Source: Lachnospiraceae bacterium (GTDB lineage: Bacteria > Bacillota > Clostridia > Lachnospirales > Lachnospiraceae). From it: DNA of 43,729 bases. The DNA lies in assembly GCA_017552985.1 (NCBI GenBank), contig JAFZNO010000019.1, positions 1-43,729 of the forward strand. Direction: 5' to 3'. The notes beneath the pieces were generated by a model that worked only from the letters and a program-made list of their open reading frames with translations, ran no database searches and was not told the origin of the DNA. The position numbers were made by a program, and so were the translations under genes. Below, one piece after another: positions 8,873 to 16,686 of this stretch. Numbering within the stretch: position 1 is the first letter of the stretch; each line of letters opens with the position of its first letter.

Positions 8873-9811
8873 CTAGATAAATGCCTTAACGGAAGCGTAA
8901 ACGCCGTCAGCGTCCAAGCCATACTTTGCAACCAGTGCGCCTGCGGATCCGGACTCGCCGAATACGTCCTGCATGCCGATCTTCTTAACGGGAGTCGGCA
9001 GCTTCTCGGAGAGGCAATCACATACTGCGCTGCCAAGACCGCCGATCACGGAATGCTCCTCAACGGTAACAACCTTGCCGGTCTTCTTTGCGCTGTTAAT
9101 GATGATCTCCTCGTCCAGGGGCTTGATGGTGCAGATGTTGATAACTTCAGCGTCAATGCCGTCTGCAGCCAGCTTCTCAGCTGCGCCAAGGGCGGAATCC
9201 ACGCAGATGCCGGTAGCAACGATGGTCACGTCCTTACCGGGACGAACCACGGTACCCTTACCGATCTCAAACTTGTAATCCGGCTTGTCATTGATCACGG
9301 GAACTGCCGCACGGCCAAATCTGATGTAAACGGGACCTTCGTACTCAAGAGCGGCACGAACGGCTGCCTTAGCTTCAATATCATCAGAAGGAACCATAAC
9401 CACCATGCCGGGGATGGTTCTCATCAGGGCGATGTCCTCGTTACACTGATGGGTTGCGCCGTCCTCACCAACGGTGATGCCCGCATGGGTTGCACCGATC
9501 TTTACGTTCAGGTGAGGATAACCTACGGAGTTACGAACCTGCTCGTAAGCACGTCCTGCCGCGAACATTGCGAAGGAGCTTACGAAGGGGATCTTTCCAA
9601 CCAGGGAAAGACCTGCTGCAACGCCGATCATGTTACACTCAGCGATACCGCAATCGATGTGACGGTCGGGATATGCCTTTCTAAAAATACCAGTCTTGGT
9701 AGCCTCTGCAAGGTCTGCATCCAGAACTACCAGATTGGGGAATTCTTCTGCCAAATCTTTCAACGCGTTACCGTAGCTTTCACGGGTAGCGATCTTCTTA
9801 ACGTCTGCCAT
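8873..9811 (-). CDS. Transketolase, C-terminal subunit
   Basis: 312 residues covering the pyrimidine-binding and C-terminal domains of transketolase as a separate polypeptide. The conserved glutamate that activates thiamine diphosphate is Glu58 in GIAECN; THAGITVGEDGATHQ at about 108-121 is the substrate/cofactor loop; VEEHSVIGGLGSAV opens the C-terminal domain. Works with the N-subunit encoded 23 bases upstream to move two-carbon units between pentose and other sugar phosphates. Split transketolases are common in Clostridia and Archaea. 1-deoxy-xylulose-5-phosphate synthase is excluded by the short length and by the context. Confidence 0.93.
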   Translation of the reverse strand: MADVKKIATRESYGNALKDLAEEFPNLVVLDADLAEATKTGIFRKAYPDRHIDCGIAECNMIGVAAGLSLVGKIPFVSSFAMFAAGRAYEQVRNSVGYPHLNVKIGATHAGITVGEDGATHQCNEDIALMRTIPGMVVMVPSDDIEAKAAVRAALEYEGPVYIRFGRAAVPVINDKPDYKFEIGKGTVVRPGKDVTIVATGICVDSALGAAEKLAADGIDAEVINICTIKPLDEEIIINSAKKTGKVVTVEEHSVIGGLGSAVCDCLSEKLPTPVKKIGMQDVFGESGSAGALVAKYGLDADGVYASVKAFI

Positions 9812-9834
9812 TTTTTTCTACCTACCTTTCCACG

Positions 9835-10662
9835 TTAGTTAAGGCTAGCGCCGATCTTCTCCAGATCAGCCATAGCAATTGCATATTCCTCATCGTTAGG
9901 AGCCTTGCCGTGCCAGCCGCACTGATTCTCCATGAAGGAAACGCCCTTACCCTTCGTGCTGTGTACTACGATGGCGGTAGGCATGCCCTTGGTCTCCCTT
10001 GCCTCCTTGAAGGCTGCGCGGAGCTGGTCAAAGTCATGTGCGTCGCAATTGATTACGTGGAAATTGAATGCCTTAAACTTCTCGTCGATGGGATAAGGCG
10101 AGCAAACCTTGTCGATGGGTCCGTCGATCTGCAGGCCGTTGTTGTCAACGATCACCACAAGATTGTCAAGCTTTCTGAAGCCAGCGAACATAGCTGCCTC
10201 CCAAACCTGACCTTCCTGGATCTCGCCGTCGCCAAGCAGGGTGTAAACACGGAAATCCTTGTTTCCAAGCTTTGCGCCCAGTGCCATGCCGACAGCAGCA
10301 GAGATGCCCTGTCCAAGGGAACCGGAGGACATGTCTACGCCGGGAATGTGAATGCAGGGATGGCCCTGCAGGTAAGAACCTAATTTTCTAAGAGTGGTAA
10401 GGTCCTCAACCGGGAAATACCCTCTGTTTGCCAATGCGGAATACAAACCAGGAGCGGTGTGGCCCTTGGAAAGTACGAAACGATCCCTGTCCTCCTTGTC
10501 CGGATTCTTTGGATCAATGTTCATCTCCTCAAAATAAAGATAGGTGAACACGTCTGCTGCGGACAGAGATCCGCCGGGGTGACCCGCCTTTGCGCTGTGA
10601 ACTGCGGTCACGATTCCCTTACGAACTTCGTTCGCTGTCTTTTGCAGCTCTAAATTGTTCAT
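9835..10662 (-). CDS. Transketolase, N-terminal (thiamine diphosphate-binding) subunit
   Basis: 275 residues from the ATG at 10662, chosen because GGAGG lies five bases upstream; a frame from 10674 would place the Shine-Dalgarno inside the gene. Thiamine diphosphate domain: KAGHPGGSLS with His28, KGHTAPG with His68, GSLGQGISAAVGMA, and the metal/diphosphate motif GDGEIQEG at 144-151 followed by NN at 174-175. Forms the active enzyme with the C-subunit downstream. It is separated from araD by a 339-base spacer that holds a 36-bp repeat array. Confidence 0.93.
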   Translation of the reverse strand: MNNLELQKTANEVRKGIVTAVHSAKAGHPGGSLSAADVFTYLYFEEMNIDPKNPDKEDRDRFVLSKGHTAPGLYSALANRGYFPVEDLTTLRKLGSYLQGHPCIHIPGVDMSSGSLGQGISAAVGMALGAKLGNKDFRVYTLLGDGEIQEGQVWEAAMFAGFRKLDNLVVIVDNNGLQIDGPIDKVCSPYPIDEKFKAFNFHVINCDAHDFDQLRAAFKEARETKGMPTAIVVHSTKGKGVSFMENQCGWHGKAPNDEEYAIAMADLEKIGASLN

Positions 10663-10800
10663 GGTTTCCTCCATTCTGCCGCTTTTCGGCGGCCTTTTAT
10701 TATAGTATTGCGTAACCTTTTATCCGTTGGCTACTAATTTACCCAACTTTTAGAATAACGTAAACCGCGCGAAGTGTCTACACCATTCTTGCCCGACGCT
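10663..10800 (-). promoter_or_regulatory. Possible internal promoter and leader hairpin of the transketolase genes
   Basis: Minus strand has TATAAT at 10699-10704, but the base 17 upstream gives only ACGGAT as -35, so this is weak. Just downstream of it GCCGC and GCGGC (about 10679-10694) form a short hairpin before the ribosome-binding site. Nothing else recognisable in this part of the spacer. Confidence 0.35.
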
Positions 10801-10997
10801 TCCGCATCCTTGCGGAATTCCGGCACGTGCTCTTCTGCCGCATCCTGCGGACTTCCGGCACGTACTCTTTTGCCGCATCCTTGCGGACTTCCGGCACGTA
10901 CTCTTTTACCGCATCCTTGCGGACTTCCGGCACGTACTCTTTGGCCACGTCCTTGCGGACTTCCGGCACGTACTCCTTTGCCGCATCCTTGCGGACT
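10801..10997 (-). repeat. 36-bp tandem repeat array, five units, downstream of araD
   Basis: The anchor TCCGGCACGT recurs at 10819, 10854, 10890, 10926 and 10962: spacings 35, 36, 36, 36. The array starts 5 bases past the araD stop. Each unit contains CCGCA-TCCT-TGCGG, a small hairpin, and on the minus strand an open 12-residue frame reading KDAAKEYVPEVR. The outermost unit has lost one base, breaking that frame. No start codon with a ribosome-binding site precedes the frame, so I treat the array as non-coding. Confidence 0.9.
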
Positions 10998-11001
10998 TTA
11001 C

Positions 11002-11703
11002 TTACTGCTCCTTCTGTCCGTAATAAGCGTTGGCGCCGTGCTTGCGGTAATAATGCTTGTCCTGAAGCTCCTGAGGTGCAGGCTGGATGCGGGGATTGAT
11101 TGTCTCCGCGCGATATGCCATCTTGGCAACCTCCTCGAGAACCACTGCATTGTGAACGGCTTCCTTTGCATCCTTACCCCAGGCAAAAGGCCCGTGATTC
11201 TTACACAGAACCGCCGGAACCGCCATGGGATCCTTGCCCATGCGCTGGAACTCGCTTACGATCAAAAGACCCGTGTTGGTCTCGTACGCATCCTCGATCT
11301 CCTCCTTGGTCAGGCACCTAACGCAAGGCACCTCGCCGTAAATGTAATCCGCATGCGTCGTACCGTAGCAGGGAATGCTTCTTCCCGCCTGTGCCCAGCT
11401 CGTGGCATAGGATGAATGGGTGTGTACCACGCCGCCGATCTCCGGAAATGCCTTGTACAGCTCCTGATGGGTGGGTGTGTCGGAAGAAGGATTGTATCTT
11501 CCCTCGATCTTATTGCCGTTCAGGTCCATCACGACCATGTCTTCCGGTTTCAGCTTCTCATAGGGCACGCCGCTGGGCTTGATCACAAAATAGCCCGTTG
11601 CCCTGTCGATGGCGCTCACGTTACCCCACGTAAACGTCACAAGCCCATACTTAGGCAAATCCATGTTCGCCTCATACACCAACTGCTTCAATTCCTCTAA
11701 CAT
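11002..11703 (-). CDS. araD: L-ribulose-5-phosphate 4-epimerase
   Basis: 233 residues from ATG at 11703. Zinc-dependent class II aldolase-fold epimerase making D-xylulose 5-phosphate from L-ribulose 5-phosphate. Visible motifs are GNVS at 27-30, SSDTPTH with Asp75, zinc ligands His94 and His96 in HTHSS and His170 in NHGPFAWG, and the C-terminal AYYGQ. The AraD/UlaF/SgbE paralogues share these; arabinose or ascorbate use is not decided by sequence, but the kinase and transketolase neighbours favour the pentose route. The ribosome-binding site AAAGGAAAAAAG comes directly from the end of the 62-bp repeat array upstream, which is unusual. A frame extension to 11757 runs into that array and is rejected. 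Confidence 0.93.
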   Translation of the reverse strand: MLEELKQLVYEANMDLPKYGLVTFTWGNVSAIDRATGYFVIKPSGVPYEKLKPEDMVVMDLNGNKIEGRYNPSSDTPTHQELYKAFPEIGGVVHTHSSYATSWAQAGRSIPCYGTTHADYIYGEVPCVRCLTKEEIEDAYETNTGLLIVSEFQRMGKDPMAVPAVLCKNHGPFAWGKDAKEAVHNAVVLEEVAKMAYRAETINPRIQPAPQELQDKHYYRKHGANAYYGQKEQ

Positions 11704-12374
11704 CTTTTTTCCTTTCTTGTTGCCCTTTTCTCCCGTCTCGGCCATTTGGGGCAACAATTTTTTCTTCAGCTTTTGTTGCCCTTTTCTTTCCTGCCGGCCA
11801 TTCCGGGCAACAATTTCTTCCTTTTCTTCGGCTTTTGTTGCCCTTTTCTTTCCTGCCGGCCATTCCGGGCAACAATTTCTTCCTTTTCTTCAGCTTTTGT
11901 TGCCCTTTTCTTTCCTGCCAGCCATTTGGGGCAACAATTTCGCCTTTTTCTGCAGCTTTTGTTGCCCTTTTCTCCCGTCTCGGCCATTCCGGGCAACAAT
12001 TTCTTCTTTTTCTTCAGCTTTTGTTGCCCTTTTCTTTCCTGCCGGCCATTTGGGGCAACAATTTCTTCCTTTTCTTCCGCTTTTGTTGCCCTTTTCTTTC
12101 CTGCCGGCCATTCTGGGCAACAATTTCTTCCTTTTCTTCGTCTTTTGTTGCCCTTTTCTTTCCTGCCGGCTATTTGGGGCAACAATTTCGCCTTTTTCTG
12201 CAGCTTTTGTTGCCTTTTTCTTTCCTGCCGGCCATTCCGGGCAACAATTTCTTCCTTTTCTTCAGCTTTTGTTGCCCTTTTCCTCCGCCTCGGCCATTTG
12301 AGGCAACGATTTCGCCTTTTTCTTCAGCTTTTGTTGTCCTTTTCCTCCGTCTCGGCCATTCCGGACGGCGATTT
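11704..12374 (-). repeat. 62-bp hairpin-bearing tandem repeat array, about 11 units
   Basis: The anchor GCAACAATTT recurs at 11751, 11807, 11869, 11931, 11993, 12055, 12117, 12179, 12241 and (as GCAACGATTT) 12303, then a decayed unit. Spacing is 62 bases throughout except 56 for the unit nearest araD, and a partial unit abuts the araD start. Each junction has arms TTGTTGCCC and GGGCAACAA about 23 bases apart. Two forms alternate inside units (loop CTTTCCTGCCGGCC or CTCCCGTCTCGGCC; linker TTCTTCCTTTTCTTC or TCGCCTTTTTCTGC). Because 62 is not a multiple of 3 and all frames stay open, long frames here are artefacts; the array is non-coding and, on the operon strand, strongly purine-rich. Confidence 0.95.
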
Positions 12375-12578
12375 CTTTCATTTTCCCGGTTTTCTCCGTT
12401 TTTCCGAGCGGAAATTCGTTTTCCCAACTAACAACCATATTCCGAGAAAACACATGCTTCTAAGAATTCATTTGCTTCACGAAAAATGCTTGTCTCTGAA
12501 AAAACGCTTGCTTCACGGAGAACGCACTCCTGAAAAGCACGTTCTTCCGGGAAGCATCATTTTCAGGTTTCAGCCATT
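12375..12578 (-). other. Spacer between FGGY kinase stop and the 62-bp array
   Basis: 204 bases with no convincing frame. It contains a decayed remnant of the array and loosely repeated GCTTCACG/TGCTT(G/C) words (about 12470-12525). No terminator with a T-run was seen on the minus strand, which fits read-through from the kinase into araD. Confidence 0.5.
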
Positions 12579-14177
12579 TTACTTGAATCCTTCCACTGCA
12601 GCCTTCTGCGCGGGGATGGTGTTTACGTACTTCTCGAGGAAGGCGTCGAATCCGGCCACGTCCTCCGCATCGGGAGCGATCGTCGTTCCGGTCTGGCCTG
12701 CGAAGATCTTCTTCTCGAGGTAATCAGCAAGGCCTTCGCCCTCTTCCTTCTCCATCATGTAGCATGCAAGGATCGCCATGCCCCAAGGACCGCCCTCGCT
12801 CGCCGTATCCATAACGGTAACGGGCGCGTTCAATGCTGCTGCCAGCATCTTCTGTCCAACCACGGGAGTCTTGAAGAGTCCGCCGTGACCCATCAAGCTG
12901 TCCACGGTGATCTGCTCCTGCTTCAGCAGAATGTCATTACCAACCTTCAATGCCGCAAGTGCGCTGTACAGATGGCTTCTCATGAAGTTTGCCAGAGAGA
13001 ACTTTGCGTCGGGGGTGCGAAGGAACATGGGACGTCCGCCGTCATTCAGTCCCGTCACGGGTTCACCCGAGAAGTAGTTGTATGCCATCAGGCCGCCGCA
13101 ATCCTTGTCAGCCTCCAGTGCCTTGCGATACAGGGTTCCGTAGAGGTCATTCATATCGATCTTCATGCCGAACTGTTCGGAGAACTCCTTGAAGAGGTTC
13201 ACCCATGCGTTCAGGTCGGAAGTACAGTTATTGCAGTGAACCATTGCCACGGGATAACCGTCGGGCGTGGTCACCATGTCGATCTCCTCATAATACTTGG
13301 AAAGTGCCTTCTCCAATACCACCATGGAAAAGATGGAGGTACCTGCGGATACGTTACCGGTGCGAACCTTAACGGCGTTGGTGGCAACCATGCCAGTGCC
13401 GGCGTCGCCCTCGGGAGGACACATCGGGCAACCGGGCTCCAACGCTCCGGTGGGATCCAGGAACTTAGCGCCTTCTGCGGTCAGCGTTCCTGCATTCTCG
13501 CCTGCAAGAAGAACCTTGGGCAGGATCTCGCGGATCTTCCACTGATAACCCCAATCCTTTACAAGCGCGTCAAACTGATCCAGCATTCTCTGGTCGTAAT
13601 CCATGATCTCGGAATCGATGGGGAACATGCCGGATGCCTCACCGATGCCCATCACCTTCTGGCCCGTGAGCTTCCAGTGAATAAAGCCTGCCAGCGTCGT
13701 AAAGAAAGCGATGTCCTTTACGTGCTTTTCCTGGTTTAAGATTGCCTGATAGAGGTGGGCAATGCTCCATCTCTGCGGCACGTTGAATGCAAACAGGGGG
13801 GAGAGCTCCTTTACTGCCTGTCCCGTCATGGTATTTCTCCAGGTACGGAAGGAAACCAGAAGATTTCCGTCCTTGTCAAAAGGCATGTAACCGTGCATCA
13901 TGCCGGAGAAGCCAATGGCTCCCAGCTTCGTCAGGGCTACGCCGTACTTATCCTTTACGTCCTTTACAAGGGATGCATAGCAATCCTGAAGACCCGTCGT
14001 TATGTCATCCATGCTATAGGTCCAAATCTCGTCCTCGAAACGGTTTTCCCAATCATGAACGCCCATGGCGATGGGCTGATGGGTTTCATCAACGAGCACT
14101 GCCTTGATTCTGGTAGAACCAAATTCGATCCCGAGGATCGCTTTTCCTGAAAGAATCGCATTCTTTGCAGTTTCCAT
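12579..14177 (-). CDS. FGGY-family carbohydrate kinase, probable ribulokinase/xylulokinase type
   Basis: 532 residues from ATG at 14177, which has GAGG nine bases upstream; the open frame extends to 14336 but only through low-complexity leader. The FGGY/actin-like ATPase fold shows the phosphate-1 motif [10 protein letters not shown] at 16-25, GFSGMMHG, the EGDAGTGM region and the [10 protein letters not shown] adenosine-binding end. Lying directly upstream of araD and transketolase, the expected reaction is ATP-dependent phosphorylation of L-ribulose (giving the AraD substrate) or D-xylulose. The sequence resembles the non-classical ribulokinase group of Clostridia/Bacteroides (AraK-like) as I recall it. 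No araA isomerase is in the window. First gene of the cluster, under a strong promoter. Confidence 0.82.
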   Translation of the reverse strand: METAKNAILSGKAILGIEFGSTRIKAVLVDETHQPIAMGVHDWENRFEDEIWTYSMDDITTGLQDCYASLVKDVKDKYGVALTKLGAIGFSGMMHGYMPFDKDGNLLVSFRTWRNTMTGQAVKELSPLFAFNVPQRWSIAHLYQAILNQEKHVKDIAFFTTLAGFIHWKLTGQKVMGIGEASGMFPIDSEIMDYDQRMLDQFDALVKDWGYQWKIREILPKVLLAGENAGTLTAEGAKFLDPTGALEPGCPMCPPEGDAGTGMVATNAVKVRTGNVSAGTSIFSMVVLEKALSKYYEEIDMVTTPDGYPVAMVHCNNCTSDLNAWVNLFKEFSEQFGMKIDMNDLYGTLYRKALEADKDCGGLMAYNYFSGEPVTGLNDGGRPMFLRTPDAKFSLANFMRSHLYSALAALKVGNDILLKQEQITVDSLMGHGGLFKTPVVGQKMLAAALNAPVTVMDTASEGGPWGMAILACYMMEKEEGEGLADYLEKKIFAGQTGTTIAPDAEDVAGFDAFLEKYVNTIPAQKAAVEGFK

Positions 14178-14340
14178 ACCTGTCTTCCTCTCATTTCTGC
14201 CTCTCGGCCATTTTCTAAGTTTCTTTTTGCAGTTCTTTTTTGTAGTTCTTTTTGCAGTTCTGTTTGCAGTTCCTCTTTCAATTTTTCTCAGTTTCTTTTT
14301 CAGCTTCCGCAGATTGTTCCCGTCAGCTAAAAACACCTAT
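14178..14340 (-). other. Purine-rich, low-complexity leader of the pentose operon
   Basis: About 160 bases between the predicted start site and the kinase ATG. On the minus strand it is made of irregular repeats of GAACTGCAAAAA (about 14219-14275), and near the start codon it carries AAATGGCCGAGA, the same word found in the type-2 units of the 62-bp array. No ORF with a ribosome-binding site. Confidence 0.7.
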
Positions 14341-14346
14341 GTTTCC

Positions 14347-14375
14347 AGTATAAACGAGGCGTTTTCAAGTGTCAA
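14347..14375 (-). promoter_or_regulatory. Strong sigma-A promoter of the pentose operon
   Basis: Minus strand: -35 TTGACA at 14370-14375, 17-base spacer, -10 TATACT at 14347-14352. Start site expected near 14340. Confidence 0.88.
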
Positions 14376-14386
14376 TATTTTCGCTC

Positions 14387-14400
14387 GTAAAACCTTTTAC
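14387..14400. promoter_or_regulatory. Palindromic candidate operator upstream of the pentose promoter
   Basis: GTAAAA-N2-TTTTAC, perfect 6-base arms, centred about 20 bases upstream of the -35. Position suits an activator or an upstream repressor half. Not a catabolite-response element. Confidence 0.4.
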
Positions 14401-14604
14401 TAATTTTCCAAATCCAACGCAGCGTCGGGCAAGGCACCACGTGCTGACGGTGCACGTTGAAGCCTTATGATACGGCACAAGGATATGGCACAAGGATACG
14501 GCACAAGGATACGAAACAGAGGCACGTCTCCTCGCTGACGCAGACACGTTGAAGCACCTCGCCGCATAGAATGGTTCTAAGCTTTCGTTCACGAAAGGCG
14601 TCCC
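14401..14604. other. Divergent spacer with a 13-bp tandem repeat
   Basis: Between the pentose promoter and the DUF885 gene. Holds four 13-bp units of GATACGGCACAAG (14469-14520, last one degenerate), flanked by two imperfect copies of GCTGACG-N5-6-ACGTTGAAGC. The DUF885 gene promoter was not identified with confidence. Confidence 0.6.
14469..14520. repeat. 13-bp tandem repeat, four units
   Basis: Units start at 14469, 14482, 14495 and 14508; units 1 and 3 identical, unit 2 has one change, unit 4 is degenerate. Confidence 0.8.
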
Positions 14605-16503
14605 ATGAAAAACCTCTCCCCCAAAAACCGGACCCGGCTTTCCCTCCCGCAGCTGTTGCTCTCCTGCGTGCTCCTGCTGGCCGTCACCTTCGTTCTCTGC
14701 CTGACCTTTGCCCGCCACGCAGAGGAAGATTCCTTTTCCCGCCATGCGGAGGGAGATTCCTTTTCCCACCGCACGGGGGAAGATCCCTTTGCCGCGTTCT
14801 GCGCTGAGCTGTACCGGCAGGAAATGACGGCGAACACCCTGAATCTCCATTACGGCCTTGCGCATCCGGAGCTCTTCGGCATCACGGAATATCCGGTGAC
14901 CCTGCCAATCTATGAGGCTGGCAGTGCGGAAAAAGCGTCGGCGCGGCTCTCCAAAGTGCTGGAGGATTTCCATGCCCTTCCCCGCGAAGCCTTATCACCC
15001 GAAGATCAATACGCCAGCAACTGTCTTGAGCGGATGCTGAGGCTCTCGAAGGAATTGGCAGCCTATCCCCACTATGCCAATCCCCTCTCCCCTACCCAGG
15101 GCGTACAGGGCGAACTCCCCATTCTCCTTAGCGAATACACTTTCCGGAGCAAAAAGGACGTGGAGGAATACTTAATGCTTCTTGGCCAGGTCGATGACTA
15201 TTTTTCCTCTCTGCTCATTTACGAGACGGAAAAGGTCGCGGCGGGTCTTTCCCCTTCCGCCGAGAGTCTGTCCCAGTCCGCAGCGCAATGTGACGCTATT
15301 GTCACTTTTGAGGAATTGTCCCAGGGAACCCACTTCCTGCAAACGAGCTTTGCAGAGCGCCTTGAAGACCTTCATCGCACCGGAGTCCTGAGCAGCCCGG
15401 AAAAAGAAGACTACCTTGTCAGAAACAACGCCTTGCTGACAGACACCTTTCTTCCAGCCTGCCAAAAATTAAAGGACGGCCTCTTAGAACTTGCCGCCAT
15501 GGCCCCCGCCGGTCCACGTCCGCTGGCCTCCTACCCCCGGGGCAAGGATTATTATCGTCTGTTGCTCGCCAGCGTCACGGGTTCCGGAAAAACGCCGGAG
15601 GAGGTGCGTTCGCTGTTCATGCAGACCATGAAGCAGGAACTCTCCGCCATCCGGCAGTTGATGGAAAAGTATCCCGGCTGCCTATCCGCCCTAAAAAGTC
15701 ATTCCTACGAGGATCTTGGAATTTATGACGCAAGCGTCATTCTTTCCGACCTGCGCCTCCAAATGCAAGGAATCTACCCAGAGCTTTCGGCAGAGTGCCA
15801 ATGCGTTGTAAAGTCCATTTCCCCCAATCTCCAGGCATATAGCGCTCCCGCCTTCTACCTGACGGCCCCCGTCGACGACGCTTCCCACAACGTTATCTAC
15901 GTGAATCCCGCCGCCCAAGCCGGCAGTCTCGAGCTCTACGTAACCCTGGCTCACGAAGGTTATCCCGGCCACCTTTATCAAAACGCCTACTGCTCGTCTT
16001 GCATTTTATCCTTAGAAAACAATCTTCTCCGTCAACTCCTTGGGTGCGGCGGCTATCTGGAAGGTTGGGCGTTCTACGTCGAGCAAAACGCGTATGACTA
16101 TGCCTCAAAACGCCTGATCAATAGTAACCGCCCGGCGGATGCGGTCTGCGTCCAAATCGCCAAACATGAGAGAAGCCTGCGCCTTTGTCTGTGCGCCCTT
16201 GCCGACCTTATGATCCATTATGACGGCGCCACGCCCGGGGACTTGACGGACCTTTGTTCCTCCCTAGGCATTCAGGGGTTTGAGAGCGCCGATGCCCTCT
16301 GCCAATACGTTTGCGATTCCCCCTGCAACTATCCCAAATACTATTTAGGTTATCTGGAAATCCTGGAATTGCGCAAGTCGGCGCAAAGACTCTGGGGAAC
16401 CTCTTTTGACGACCTTAGTTTCCACGAGTTCTGTCTCTCCCACGGGCCGGCAGATTTTGAAAACCTAAGGAAATCGTTGGAAACAACAAGAAATGTCAAA
16501 TGA
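14605..16503 (+). CDS. DUF885 family membrane-anchored metallopeptidase-like protein
   Basis: 632 residues. N-terminal membrane anchor at about 15-36, then a linker made of three 9-residue repeats (residues 37-63), then the DUF885 domain. HEGYPGH near residue 450 is the zinc-binding HExxH-like signature of this gluzincin-related family, with a downstream YLEGWAFYVEQ (about 485-495) that supplies the third ligand. Expected to be an extracytoplasmic peptidase or aminopeptidase-like enzyme; substrate unknown. The ribosome-binding site is weak (AAGG eight bases upstream). It is divergent from the pentose operon and 183 bases upstream of an AraC-type regulator. Confidence 0.85.
   Translation: MKNLSPKNRTRLSLPQLLLSCVLLLAVTFVLCLTFARHAEEDSFSRHAEGDSFSHRTGEDPFAAFCAELYRQEMTANTLNLHYGLAHPELFGITEYPVTLPIYEAGSAEKASARLSKVLEDFHALPREALSPEDQYASNCLERMLRLSKELAAYPHYANPLSPTQGVQGELPILLSEYTFRSKKDVEEYLMLLGQVDDYFSSLLIYETEKVAAGLSPSAESLSQSAAQCDAIVTFEELSQGTHFLQTSFAERLEDLHRTGVLSSPEKEDYLVRNNALLTDTFLPACQKLKDGLLELAAMAPAGPRPLASYPRGKDYYRLLLASVTGSGKTPEEVRSLFMQTMKQELSAIRQLMEKYPGCLSALKSHSYEDLGIYDASVILSDLRLQMQGIYPELSAECQCVVKSISPNLQAYSAPAFYLTAPVDDASHNVIYVNPAAQAGSLELYVTLAHEGYPGHLYQNAYCSSCILSLENNLLRQLLGCGGYLEGWAFYVEQNAYDYASKRLINSNRPADAVCVQIAKHERSLRLCLCALADLMIHYDGATPGDLTDLCSSLGIQGFESADALCQYVCDSPCNYPKYYLGYLEILELRKSAQRLWGTSFDDLSFHEFCLSHGPADFENLRKSLETTRNVK
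14713..14793 (+). repeat. In-frame 27-bp repeat (three units) inside the DUF885 gene
   Basis: Units at 14713-14739, 14740-14766 and 14767-14793 encode RHAEEDSFS, RHAEGDSFS and the diverged HRTGEDPFA, in the linker just after the membrane helix. Confidence 0.85.
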
Positions 16504-16588
16504 TGAACAATCGCCACAGTTTCGTGCAAATATTGCGTTTTGGAAATGTGATTTTTTTGTGAAAATCGCAATTATTCGTCAGAAATCC

Positions 16589-16617
16589 TTGCATTATTAC
16601 GCACATTGTGCTACGAT
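16589..16617 (+). promoter_or_regulatory. Candidate sigma-A promoter for the AraC-family gene
   Basis: -35 TTGCAT at 16589-16594, 17-base spacer, -10 TACGAT at 16612-16617, giving a leader of about 65 bases to the GTG start. Confidence 0.5.
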
Positions 16618-16686
16618 GAAGCCGAAAAGCAATAATTGCAAAGCAGATATTGCCATTTTGATCCTCTGGCAAGGAAAGGAGTACGC

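Noticed and set aside
9811-9835. 1-deoxy-D-xylulose-5-phosphate synthase split gene
   Set aside because: Subunit lengths, the SGSLGQG and THAGITVGEDGATHQ motifs and the pentose neighbours fit split transketolase.
10778-10969. 63-codon minus-strand frame with KEYVPEVRKDA repeats as a small repetitive protein
   Set aside because: No ribosome-binding site before its start, it begins inside the array, and one unit has a base deletion that breaks the frame.
11704-12374. CRISPR-like array
   Set aside because: The whole 62-bp unit is repeated, with no unique spacers, and no cas genes are present.
11609-12723. Long open frames on both strands across the 62-bp array (up to 325 codons)
   Set aside because: The repeat unit lacks stop codons in all plus frames and its 62-base period rotates the frame, so frames stay open by construction; no ribosome-binding site or family resemblance.
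14365-14973. 202-codon minus-strand frame upstream of the pentose promoter
   Set aside because: Overlaps the DUF885 N-terminus and the promoter, and its sequence is a translation of minisatellites.
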